The notes under the pieces were generated by a model that saw nothing but the letters and a program-made list of their open reading frames with translations, made no database searches and had not been told where the DNA came from. Shown piece by piece: positions 7,554 through 13,273 of a DNA stretch of 13,273 nt. Positions within the stretch are counted from its first letter, which is position 1, and each line of letters starts with the position of its first letter. The position numbers were made by a program, and so were the translations under genes. Source of the DNA: Kiritimatiellales bacterium (lineage in GTDB: Bacteria > Verrucomicrobiota > Kiritimatiellia > Kiritimatiellales > Tichowtungiaceae); NCBI GenBank assembly GCA_028692515.1, contig JAQUXG010000016.1, positions 1 through 13,273 on the forward strand, given 5' to 3'.

Positions 7554-8929
7554 TATAAAGTTTCACTTTCCGGAAATATAGAGCCGCCTTCTTTTAACGT
7601 TTTCCGTAATAAATCGATCGGAACGTCTGATAGTGAGACGGACTTGTTCATGGCAATGCAGCAGGCAACTCCGGCGGCTTCGCCGGTCTGGTTGCAGTTC
7701 ATCATGACGCGGATCGCCCCGTAGGCGGACGGGTCGGCGCCGATCAGGCGGCCGGCAACGAGAACATTCGAGGTCGATTCCGGGATCAGCGACCGGTAAG
7801 GGATCTGGTAGTAGGGGGTGCTGCCCGCCGATTCATCCCGCCAGCGGGACCAGACCGAAGGCTTTCCGGGCTCGGCATAGCGTTGCGTTCCGTCGAGATA
7901 TTTCATGGTGATGCCAGCCTTGTTGCTGTGATGGATGTCGGCGCCGTAGGTGCCGTATCCGATGGCATCTGAAAAAGAAGTGCCTTCCAGAATGTCTTTT
8001 CCGCAGAGGGTATAGAGACACGTTGCGTGCCGGGTTTCGCGAATGCCGATATAGGCCGCCAGATTGGATAATGCGAGCTGTTCGCCGCCCGGCACCTGCC
8101 GGAGAATATCGCAAATCGCCCGCACCTGACGGCGGCACTTTATTTCAGCCTGTGTTAGAGAGTCGCCGTCTGAACAATCTGCATTGTGCGCTCTGGAGCC
8201 GGCAATCATGTAGGATTCAGGTCGGCCGATCACGTTGCTTCCCCAGACAAATCCCTGCTTGAGAGCGTTGGGGTGACGGGGATTAAAAATTTCTTTCGAC
8301 AGATCAAACTCCGGGTTCTGGCGGAGGATCGCGTTGTAGTTGTCGAGGATTGCCACGGTTGTGGGAGGCTGCAGCTCGTCGTGTTTTATGCACGGCAGAC
8401 CCATTCGGCTGATCAGGTCGCCGTCGCCGGAGGCATCAACAAAATACCCGGCTTCAATGGCGCGCCGGCCGGTCTTGTCTTCAATAATAATGGCAGACAC
8501 CTGCCCGTTGCTGTGAACCGCATCGACAAACCGCGCGTGAAGAAACGGCCGGACTCCGGTTTCGACAATGAGTTCATCCAGATCTATTTTGAGTTCTTCC
8601 GGGTTGAAGACATAGGCGCGGTGCTGGCCGGCGTCGGGATCGAGTACCTGAACCGCATTGCGTTTCTTCAGTTTTTCAATGATCTCGAGGGACAATCCGG
8701 CGACAATCTGCTGTTTGCGTGCCATGTCGAAGGCTGAATGCCAGAGGGTTACAAGTCCGGCCGTCGCGACACCGCCGAAGAACCCGTTGTTTTCGATGAT
8801 GGCAACCTTTGCCCCCAGGCGTGCTGCGCGCACCGCCGCGAAGACACCGGTGCAGCTTCCTCCGATTACGCAAAGATCGACCGTACAGGCGATCGGGGTG
8901 TTCCGTCCTTTTTCTTCAATTGTGCCCAT
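7553..8929 (-). CDS. FAD-dependent oxidoreductase (FAD_oxidored family, PF12831-like)
   Basis: A 458-residue flavoprotein. The N-terminal Rossmann fold reads VDLCVIGGSCTGVFAAVRAA (17-36), with the dinucleotide loop as GGSCTG instead of the common GGGPAG. NGFFGGVATAGLV and VDASGDGDL are characteristic of the family. The C-terminal FAD-contact block reads NVLVAGRLIGADPSAYGAIR, followed by TGEAAGVAC. There is no signal peptide or membrane helix. Family members often sit beside glycoside hydrolases in PVC bacteria and Bacteroidetes, but most have no proven reaction; sugar or sugar-acid oxidation is inference. The ATG at 8929 follows a GGAGAGAG ribosome binding site. It is the first gene of an operon with GH26 (one-base overlap) and DUF4038, and it is preceded by one copy of the duplicated promoter-like element. 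Confidence 0.85.
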   Translation of the reverse strand: MGTIEEKGRNTPIACTVDLCVIGGSCTGVFAAVRAARLGAKVAIIENNGFFGGVATAGLVTLWHSAFDMARKQQIVAGLSLEIIEKLKKRNAVQVLDPDAGQHRAYVFNPEELKIDLDELIVETGVRPFLHARFVDAVHSNGQVSAIIIEDKTGRRAIEAGYFVDASGDGDLISRMGLPCIKHDELQPPTTVAILDNYNAILRQNPEFDLSKEIFNPRHPNALKQGFVWGSNVIGRPESYMIAGSRAHNADCSDGDSLTQAEIKCRRQVRAICDILRQVPGGEQLALSNLAAYIGIRETRHATCLYTLCGKDILEGTSFSDAIGYGTYGADIHHSNKAGITMKYLDGTQRYAEPGKPSVWSRWRDESAGSTPYYQIPYRSLIPESTSNVLVAGRLIGADPSAYGAIRVMMNCNQTGEAAGVACCIAMNKSVSLSDVPIDLLRKTLKEGGSIFPESETL

Positions 8930-8948
8930 TTTCTCTCTCCGTATCCTG

Positions 8949-8964
8949 CGTTAGTTAACGAACG
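8949..8964. promoter_or_regulatory. Near-perfect 16-base palindrome, candidate operator of the oxidoreductase-mannanase operon
   Basis: CGTTAGTTAACGAACG is symmetric around GTTAAC, with a single mismatched pair. It lies 20-35 bases before the ATG at 8929, just downstream of the proposed -10 box, where a repressor would overlap the start of transcription. Its style is compatible with a LacI/GntR-type site, but no regulator gene is visible in the window. Confidence 0.35.
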
Positions 8965-8969
8965 TCACA

Positions 8970-8999
8970 ACTGTAACGGGCTCGCCCTCGAAAGGCGAA
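8970..8999 (-). promoter_or_regulatory. Candidate promoter of the oxidoreductase-GH26-DUF4038 operon (copy A)
   Basis: Read on the minus strand, TTCGCC (8994-8999) and TACAGT (8970-8975) are 18 bases apart, and the same arrangement recurs upstream of the PL14-like gene. The -10 candidate matches four of six consensus bases and the -35 three. The inverted repeat TCGCC-N7-GGCGA (8982-8998) fills most of the element. The -35 part lies just downstream of the stop of the PL14-like gene (9007). Confidence 0.4.
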
Positions 9000-9017
9000 G
9001 AGTTTGTTAATCAAAGC
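8970..9017 (-). repeat. Direct repeat copy A flanking the PL14-like gene
   Basis: These 48 bases align without gaps to 9872-9919 at about two thirds identity by eye. Conserved blocks are ACTGTAA, GGCT, CCC, AAGG, GAAG and TCAAA. Both copies contain an inverted repeat with a 7-base loop. Copy A covers the stop codon and last codons of the PL14-like gene. Confidence 0.5.
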
Positions 9018-9822
9018 CGACGAAGCGGCCCGGTTGGATGCCGGATTCCACCACGAAGTTATCGAACCAGGCGTAGATCGTAGTCGGGTTGCCCGCCTTG
9101 TCGACAGGCGACCATTCCGGTTGGTTTCCGCCATGAAAGGTGCTGAAGAGAAACTGCTGTATCAGGGTCTCGTCTGTATCTGTGTCACGGAACTCAATAT
9201 TCTCTGTTTTGACGACCTCCTGATTATCAATCAGGATGCGTGACCAGCCGTTCGATTCACCTGAGTCATTCAGGCTGACCTGAAGTGTGACATGGCTCCA
9301 TTGTCCTGCCGTGAATACGGGGTTCTTCGTGGTGTTTCCGATGCCCCATTTTTTCGTTGGGTCCTGATCGTAGAGATAGGTGGAACAGCGGCCGTCCTTC
9401 TTAAACATAATCCGGGCGCTCCAACCGTCGGGTTCTCGTTGTTCGCCCCCCGTAATCGGGAGTTTGGGACCTAGTCCGTGGAGCTTTCCGCCGAGTACCC
9501 ATTGAAAGTCATTGTCGAATTTTACATCAAACGAGAGGGTGGCATGAAGTGCCCGGCCTTCGAGAGGAAAATGCACAACGACGCGTTCGGAGCCGCGCGC
9601 ATACCCGACATAGGCAACACGGATGGCATTCGATCCCCCGACGCCCTCACCTTTGGCCGGACTGATATGAGGATGCGTCAGGAGGCGCTTCGCTAACGGG
9701 GACGACTGACCGGCCGAATCGAAGTCTTCCTTCAGCATTACGCGTTTCTCTTCTCCTTCGCCCGCGATCAGTTGCCCGCCCAGACCGAGCATTATACAGA
9801 CGGATAGGGCAATTTTATTCAT
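9007..9822 (-). CDS. Secreted polysaccharide lyase family 14-like protein
   Basis: A 271-residue protein with a signal peptide (1 to about 20, cleavage near IAGEGEE) and one beta-rich domain. The pattern SFDVKFDNDFQWVLGGKLHG (97-116), GWSARIMFKKDG (133-144) and FLFSTFHGGNQPEWSP (224-239), followed by AWFDNFVV (251-258), is typical of PL14-type alginate/glucuronan lyases and their uncharacterised bacterial relatives. The lysine in GGKLHG and the FFGG-like STFHGG loop are the most conserved family positions. Whether it is an active lyase, and on which uronic-acid polymer, cannot be told. The ribosome binding site AGGAAGG precedes the ATG. It sits 77 bases upstream of the FAD oxidoreductase operon on the same strand, and the repeat copies bracket it on both sides. 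Confidence 0.78.
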   Translation of the reverse strand: MNKIALSVCIMLGLGGQLIAGEGEEKRVMLKEDFDSAGQSSPLAKRLLTHPHISPAKGEGVGGSNAIRVAYVGYARGSERVVVHFPLEGRALHATLSFDVKFDNDFQWVLGGKLHGLGPKLPITGGEQREPDGWSARIMFKKDGRCSTYLYDQDPTKKWGIGNTTKNPVFTAGQWSHVTLQVSLNDSGESNGWSRILIDNQEVVKTENIEFRDTDTDETLIQQFLFSTFHGGNQPEWSPVDKAGNPTTIYAWFDNFVVESGIQPGRFVGFD

Positions 9823-9871
9823 AGAGGCCTTCCTGCTTATACATTTCGTGCTAACCGGCAGATGTTGCGAG

Positions 9872-9901
9872 ACTGTAATCGGCTTACCCGCGGAAGGTGA
9901 A
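9872..9901 (-). promoter_or_regulatory. Candidate promoter of the PL14-like gene (copy B)
   Basis: On the minus strand, TTCACC (9896-9901) and TACAGT (9872-9877) are 18 bases apart, exactly the spacing of copy A. The inverted repeat here is weaker: TTACC (9884-9888) with GGTGA (9896-9900), including one G-T pair, again around a 7-base loop. The expected leader is about 45 bases. Confidence 0.4.
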
Positions 9902-9919
9902 GCGGTTATTGCTCAAATC
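9872..9919 (-). repeat. Direct repeat copy B upstream of the PL14-like gene
   Basis: This is the partner of the 48-base repeat at 8970-9017, in the same orientation. It lies in the 164-base gap between the divergent PL14-like and nitroreductase genes. Outside the 48 bases the flanks of the two copies no longer align. Confidence 0.5.
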
Positions 9920-9986
9920 TCGCTGTTCACTTGCGGAAAACCGTTGTGTTGTTCATGATGGCGCCCTGATTTTCAAGGAGGGTTTG

Positions 9987-10493
9987 ATGGAAACACTGAA
10001 GACGATTATGACGCGCCGGAGCATCCGGAAGTTCGAGAATGCTCCGGTTACGGAAGCACAGATTAAAACGCTGCTCGAAGCGGCGATGAACGCGCCGAGT
10101 GCGGGCGATGGCCGGCCGTGGCATTTTGTAGTGACGACGGATCGCGCCAAACTTGACGCGCTGGCCGACAGCGTGGATGAAGGCAATGCGATGTTTAAGC
10201 AGGCGCAGGCAGCGATCCTGATCTGTCTGGATGAATCGCTGGAAGGTTTTAAAGGCTTCGGTCAGCAGGACTGTTCCTGCGCTGCGCAGAATCTCCAGCT
10301 GGCCGCCCATAACATGGAGCTTGGTACAGTCTGGATTGCGATCATCAATGTGCCGCCGCGTACGGCGGGCTGCCGCAAGGTGCTCGGCGTGCCGGACAAT
10401 CTCGTTCCGTTCGCGCTGTTTCCGCTCGGCGTGCCGGGCGAAACCCTTGAGGCAGAATATCGCTACGACGAATCACGCATTCGCCGGGTGTAA
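9987..10493 (+). CDS. Short nitroreductase-family FMN oxidoreductase
   Basis: A 168-residue protein of the nitroreductase fold. It begins METLKTIMTRRSIRKF, the usual FMN-phosphate contact (R10, R11, R14), followed by APSAGDGRPWHFVV (36-49, FMN and substrate pocket) and the C-terminal PFALFPLGVPGE (141-152). The length fits the small subgroup that works as homodimers with FMN, using NAD(P)H to reduce quinones, nitro compounds or unknown substrates. The ATG at 9987 is chosen because AAGGAGG (9975-9981) lies 5 bases before it; the frame stays open upstream to 9897, but that part has no family similarity. It is monocistronic, divergent from the PL14-like gene. The physiological substrate is unknown. 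Confidence 0.9.
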   Translation: METLKTIMTRRSIRKFENAPVTEAQIKTLLEAAMNAPSAGDGRPWHFVVTTDRAKLDALADSVDEGNAMFKQAQAAILICLDESLEGFKGFGQQDCSCAAQNLQLAAHNMELGTVWIAIINVPPRTAGCRKVLGVPDNLVPFALFPLGVPGETLEAEYRYDESRIRRV

Positions 10494-10516
10494 AAGGCGT
10501 TTCAATAAGCTGCCGG

Positions 10517-10545
10517 TTGACTCAATAAATCGGTTGCCGTATGGT
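10517..10545 (+). promoter_or_regulatory. Sigma-70-like promoter of the CpXC gene
   Basis: TTGACT (10517-10522) and TATGGT (10540-10545) are separated by 17 bases. Transcription would start near 10552, leaving a very short leader that just holds the ribosome binding site GGAGAG (10556-10561). Confidence 0.6.
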
Positions 10546-10565
10546 TTCGCGCTTTGGAGAGAATA

Positions 10566-11255
10566 ATGAGTGCGCAGAAAACCTATAATATTCGCTGTCC
10601 GCAGTGCGGGCATCAGCAAAAAGTTGAGTTGTATGACTCGATCAATGTGACCCAGCAGCCGGAACTGAAAACAGCGCTGTTTGAAAACCGGTTAAACTGC
10701 GTTCTGTGCGGATCGTGCGAATCCGCATTCCGCATCGACAAGCCGTTGCTCTATCACGATCCGGGACGCAACATTCTGATTCACTGGATGCCTGACACCG
10801 CCGTTTCGCGCGAAGAAATTCTCGACGAGTTCGACAAAAGCATGGAGGAACTGCGCGCGGTGCTGCCGGAGGACGTTGAGCCGCCGCGCGTGCGGCTTGT
10901 TTTCACCCGTACCGAGCTGGTCGAGCTGATTTTCGTTATCGAGGCGGGCATGGAAGAACGGGTGGTGGAATACATCAAATACACCATTCATATGCAGAAT
11001 CAGGGACGTGTCCCCCCGAAGACCAAGCAGCTTTTGCTGAATGTGCAGGATTCAACTGCGGACGAACTGCTCTTTGCTGTGCAGAACGCGGAAACATTCG
11101 AGCTGGAAGAGGTTTTGCGTTATCCGCGCACGGCGTACCGCAGTATGCGTGAAATGTATCGCAAGGATCCGGACGAACTCTCAGAGCTCTTTCCCGGACC
11201 TTACATCAGCGCGCGCAGCGCGCTGATGGCTGAGAATCCTGTTGACGAGGAATAG
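10566..11255 (+). CDS. CpXC domain protein (zinc-ribbon-like), function unknown
   Basis: A 229-residue soluble protein. It opens with the CpXC motif RCPQCGHQ (C11, C14) and has a second cysteine group, CVLCGSC (C45, C48, C51), as in the CpXC domain family (PF14353), where paired CxxC motifs probably bind a metal. The N-terminal domain covers about 1-130, with LLYHDPGRNILIHWMP (61-76) typical of the family. The remainder is acidic, helical and unassigned (EELRAVLPEDV to the end). The ATG at 10566 has GGAGAG 4 bases upstream; a TTG four codons earlier overlaps that site and is not favoured. It has its own promoter and converges on the TPR gene with a single base between the stops. The biochemical role of CpXC proteins is not established. 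Confidence 0.8.
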   Translation: MSAQKTYNIRCPQCGHQQKVELYDSINVTQQPELKTALFENRLNCVLCGSCESAFRIDKPLLYHDPGRNILIHWMPDTAVSREEILDEFDKSMEELRAVLPEDVEPPRVRLVFTRTELVELIFVIEAGMEERVVEYIKYTIHMQNQGRVPPKTKQLLLNVQDSTADELLFAVQNAETFELEEVLRYPRTAYRSMREMYRKDPDELSELFPGPYISARSALMAENPVDEE

Positions 11256-11256
11256 T

Positions 11257-11919
11257 TTATTTTGGCTGAACCGCTTCGTTGAGCTCTTTCAGTGAGGATT
11301 CGGCCAGGCTGGCCCACAGGGTGCCGCCGTTCTCAGCCAGAAAATCTTCGAGCACAATGCGCGCTTCGTCGGTCTGTCCGGCCTGCTGATTGCATCGGGC
11401 AATGCTCAAAACAGCCAGTGGGTGCAAATAGCTGGTACTGTTTTTATCTGCAAATTCGGCGAACTGTGACGCTGCGCCGGTAAAATCGCCATCGGCCTCC
11501 GTGCAATAAGCCAGACCCATTTCGGCGACCGGGCGCATTTCGTGATGCTTGTATTCTTTCAGGAAGCGCTCGTACTGCGCCCGGGCCTGTGCGGTTTCGC
11601 CGTCGTTGAACAGCGTTTTCGCCAGATCAAGCAACGCGACCGGCGCGGTCGGCGTTGAGCTGTATGTGTTTACAATCTCTTCTAGCTGTTGCGGAGTCTG
11701 GGCTCTCATCAGCATCTGTTCGGCGGCGGTCATCTGTTCGGCCTTGTGGTTCATGTACAATCTGGAACCGAGCACTGTCAATATCGCGGCAAGAACGCCC
11801 GTTCCGATCAGATTACCGTAACGCTTCAGGAACCCGAGAACCTCCTGAACTTCGTGGGCTTCCAGCGCCTGTTTTTTCAGCAAGGCATCATGTTTTGGGG
11901 CGTGTTCTTGATCCATCAT
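11257..11919 (-). CDS. Membrane-anchored TPR protein (YfgM-like)
   Basis: A 220-residue protein with a basic cytoplasmic N-terminus (about 1-34), one transmembrane helix (about 36-56; NLIGTGVLAAILTVLGSRLYM) and a periplasmic tetratricopeptide-like region (about 65-215). In that region, helical pairs such as APVALLDLAKTLFNDGETAQARAQ-type repeats follow each other. The topology resembles YfgM, the ancillary SecYEG/periplasmic chaperone partner (TPR_21 family), but similarity is structural rather than strong. The ATG at 11919 is chosen because GGAG lies 7 bases upstream; the TTG at 11925 falls between that site and the ATG. It follows aroK by 45 bases on the same strand, probably as one transcript. 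The exact role is uncertain. Confidence 0.75.
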   Translation of the reverse strand: MMDQEHAPKHDALLKKQALEAHEVQEVLGFLKRYGNLIGTGVLAAILTVLGSRLYMNHKAEQMTAAEQMLMRAQTPQQLEEIVNTYSSTPTAPVALLDLAKTLFNDGETAQARAQYERFLKEYKHHEMRPVAEMGLAYCTEADGDFTGAASQFAEFADKNSTSYLHPLAVLSIARCNQQAGQTDEARIVLEDFLAENGGTLWASLAESSLKELNEAVQPK

Positions 11920-11964
11920 AATCAAACTCCTGTTATAAAGGCGGCTACTCTTATCTTTTCGGAC

Positions 11965-12477
11965 TCAGGATTCAAGCGCGTACAGGTTAAGAATGGCATT
12001 GGCTCGTTCTTCCGGATCGAGGAGGTCACCGTTAATCTGGTGGGCGATTGCATCGTACAGCGGTTTGCGTTTTTCAAGCAGAGCGCCGATTTGACCCTTT
12101 TTGTCGCCCGAGAGCAGGGGGCGGGTGGTGTCTTTTTCCAGTCGTTGGAAAATTGTTTCCGGCGATGCGGTCAGGCAGACGACCAGGCCGGTTTTTTCAA
12201 AATCAGCAATATTATCCGGATTCAGCACGATGCCGCCGCCGGTGGAAATAACCAGCCCTGTGCGTCCGGAGAGCTCTTGAACCAGTTTCCGTTCCAGAAT
12301 GCGGAAGGCGGCCTCGCCGTCGGTTGCAAAAATCCCGGAGATGGGCCGTCCGGCGCGCTCCTCGATCATAGAATCCATGTCAACCAGCTCCATGCCGGTG
12401 CGTTCTGCTAGAACGCGCCCGGTCACCGTTTTGCCGGTTCCCATGAAGCCGATCAGAATAATATTCTGTTTTTTCAT
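11965..12477 (-). CDS. aroK: Shikimate kinase
   Basis: A 170-residue cytoplasmic enzyme that phosphorylates shikimate with ATP to shikimate 3-phosphate, the fifth step of the chorismate pathway. All key elements are present: P-loop GFMGTGKT (10-17), shikimate-binding DMDSMIE (33-39; D33, D35), R59 in AAFRILE, the STGGGIV loop (78-84; GGG 80-82), the LID region with R119 (TTRPLL), and the C-terminal arginine R137 in KRKPLY. Length is standard. GGGAG lies 4 bases before the ATG. The gene follows the terminator of the small basic protein gene; a TATAAC sequence overlapping that hairpin could serve as its -10 box. It is probably co-transcribed with the downstream TPR gene. Confidence 0.95.
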   Translation of the reverse strand: MKKQNIILIGFMGTGKTVTGRVLAERTGMELVDMDSMIEERAGRPISGIFATDGEAAFRILERKLVQELSGRTGLVISTGGGIVLNPDNIADFEKTGLVVCLTASPETIFQRLEKDTTRPLLSGDKKGQIGALLEKRKPLYDAIAHQINGDLLDPEERANAILNLYALES

Positions 12478-12485
12478 TGAGCTCC

Positions 12486-12518
12486 CGAAAAGAAAACGCC
12501 CCGAAACATCGGGGCGTT
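12486..12518 (-). terminator. Intrinsic terminator of the small basic protein gene
   Basis: A perfect 10-base stem, AACGCCCCGA (12495-12504) with TCGGGGCGTT (12509-12518), encloses a 4-base loop. On the minus strand it is followed by TTTTCTTTT. It lies 30 bases after the stop of the small basic protein gene and directly before the ribosome binding site of aroK. Confidence 0.88.
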
Positions 12519-12547
12519 ATACAAAAGCAGAGCCTTGAAAACCAGCT

Positions 12548-12730
12548 CTAGGCTTTAGTTTTCTGCAGCGCTGCACGGATGTCCTTGTTCGTCATCCGGC
12601 GAAGGACAGCGTCCACGATTCCGGCGGCGGACAGACGTTTTTTCTGCTGGGCGATACGGTAGCGCTTCGGGCCGGCCTTTTTAACAGGACGACGAAGCGG
12701 TTTCTTACGCATTGAACGGCGAATTCTCAT
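12548..12730 (-). CDS. Small highly basic protein, 60 residues, unrecognised; possibly ribosome- or nucleic-acid-associated
   Basis: The protein holds 12 Arg and 10 Lys against 2 Asp (D40, D50) in 60 residues, a net charge near +20. The first half is a basic tail with RRSMRKKPLRRPVKKAGPKR (4-23). The second half (about 27-58) looks helical: IAQQKKRLSAAGIVDAVLRR and TNKDIRAALQKTKA. No signal peptide and no cysteine. I cannot match it to bS21, bL34, bL35 or bTHX. The ATG at 12730 is supported by GGAG 7 bases upstream; the frame stays open upstream to 12943, across the divergent gene, and that extension is not credible. The gene is monocistronic, with its own strong terminator and a palindrome-rich upstream region, as expected for an abundantly expressed small protein. 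Confidence 0.72.
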   Translation of the reverse strand: MRIRRSMRKKPLRRPVKKAGPKRYRIAQQKKRLSAAGIVDAVLRRMTNKDIRAALQKTKA

Positions 12731-12750
12731 TTTTCTTCTCCAAAGGCTTA

Positions 12751-12780
12751 TCGTTTTAAAACGAGCGGTGTAAGCTACAC
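12751..12780. promoter_or_regulatory. Two adjacent palindromes between divergent genes
   Basis: TCGTTTTAAAACGA (12751-12764) is a perfect 14-base palindrome. GTGTAAGCTACAC (12768-12780) has perfect 5-base arms around AGC. They lie 20-50 bases upstream of the small basic protein start and 40-70 bases upstream of the thioesterase start. Operator sites for a dimeric regulator are one reading; promoter elements inside AT-rich DNA are another. Confidence 0.4.
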
Positions 12781-12820
12781 AGGCCGATTGAGCGAAGCAA
12801 CCTAAAAAAGGAGGTTTTCT

Positions 12821-13246
12821 GTGGGGCGTATAAAACTCGAAATGCCAGCTGTCTATTCTTTTAAAACCGAACTGACCGTTCGGATCACCGATATTAACTA
12901 TGGCGGGCATCTTGGCAATGCGGATGTGCTGGCCCTGATGCACGAAGCCCGGGTCCGCTTTCTGAAATCATTCGGCTACAGCGAAATCGACGTCGAAGGC
13001 TTCGGAACCATCATGCTCGACTCCGTCGTCATCTATAAAGCACAGGCGTTTGCGGGTGATATTCTGCAGATCGAGGTCGCTGCCGGGGATTTCAGCCGTC
13101 TCGGCTGCGATATTTTTTACCGCATCACCAAAAAAGAAGATGGCACAGAGGTCGTATTGGCCAAAACCGGCATCGCTGTTTTCGACTATACCAATCAGAA
13201 ACGCATTTCTCCTCCCGAAGCCTTTGTCAAAAAACTCGGTGGATGA
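12821..13246 (+). CDS. Hotdog-fold acyl-CoA thioesterase (4HBT/YbgC-like)
   Basis: A 141-residue single-domain hotdog protein. The helix-preceding motif TDINYGGHLGNADVLALMHEARVRFL (23-48 in parts: D24, N26, GGH 28-30, N33, E42) matches the 4-hydroxybenzoyl-CoA thioesterase/YbgC-like group, where the Asp is the usual catalytic residue. The rest (VVIYKAQAFAGDILQIEV, LAKTGIAVFDY) follows the fold's beta-sheet. Such enzymes hydrolyse acyl-CoA or acyl-ACP thioesters as oligomers in the cytoplasm. The start is a GTG; AAGGAGG lies 6 bases before it and decides the choice over the internal ATG at residue 8. It is divergent from the small basic protein gene. The acyl substrate cannot be predicted. The last 27 bases of the window show no further feature. 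Confidence 0.87.
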   Translation: MGRIKLEMPAVYSFKTELTVRITDINYGGHLGNADVLALMHEARVRFLKSFGYSEIDVEGFGTIMLDSVVIYKAQAFAGDILQIEVAAGDFSRLGCDIFYRITKKEDGTEVVLAKTGIAVFDYTNQKRISPPEAFVKKLGG

Positions 13247-13273
13247 CCGCATTTCCAATGGGCCGAAAAACGG

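Noticed and set aside
9897..9986. N-terminal extension of the nitroreductase
   Set aside because: It has no ribosome binding site and no family similarity, and it overlaps repeat copy B. The ATG at 9987 has AAGGAGG before it.
12548..12943. 131-codon version of the small basic protein gene
   Set aside because: The extra N-terminal part is antisense to the thioesterase gene and its own promoter region. The ribosome binding site supports the ATG at 12730.

Overview
This window reads as a chromosomal segment of a Gram-negative bacterium, most likely of the PVC group (Kiritimatiellota/Verrucomicrobiota-like). That placement is an inference. It rests on the density of unusual polysaccharide-degradation genes, an aldo/keto reductase of the 'IETARGYG' type, a stand-alone CpXC protein, and a small arginine/lysine-rich protein that I cannot match to any standard ribosomal protein. 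I see no insertion sequence, phage gene or CRISPR array.

The left part (1-3234, minus strand) is a tight operon. It runs from an AEC-family permease to an aldo/keto reductase to a GH125 exo-alpha-1,6-mannosidase, which is cut off by the window edge. A tRNA-Phe(GAA) gene with a good sigma-70 promoter lies divergent to it, followed by a cytoplasmic CE7 (acetylxylan esterase/cephalosporin deacetylase-like) gene with a structured leader.

The centre (4556-9822, minus strand) is a second carbohydrate block. A secreted PL14-like protein comes first. Then follows a three-gene operon: an FAD-dependent oxidoreductase, a secreted CBM35-GH26 beta-mannanase overlapping it by one base (TAATG), and a DUF5060/DUF4038 (GH140-like) glycosidase without a signal peptide. 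The PL14-like gene and the three-gene operon are each preceded by a copy of the same roughly 48-bp element. In both copies it holds TTC(G/A)CC-N18-TACAGT and an inverted repeat, which suggests they are co-regulated. Together the genes suggest outer polymer cleavage (GH26, PL14-like), import, deacetylation (CE7), and intracellular trimming and redox conversion of mannose-containing or related oligosaccharides (GH125, DUF4038, AKR, FAD enzyme).

The right part (9987-13273) is mostly household genes. It holds a short nitroreductase, a CpXC zinc-ribbon-like protein with its own promoter, a convergent aroK plus TPR membrane protein pair (minus strand), a monocistronic small basic protein with a strong intrinsic terminator, and a divergent hotdog-fold thioesterase. 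The most notable items are the duplicated regulatory element, the unrecognised +20-charge small protein with palindromes in its promoter region, and the oxidoreductase-mannanase-DUF4038 operon.
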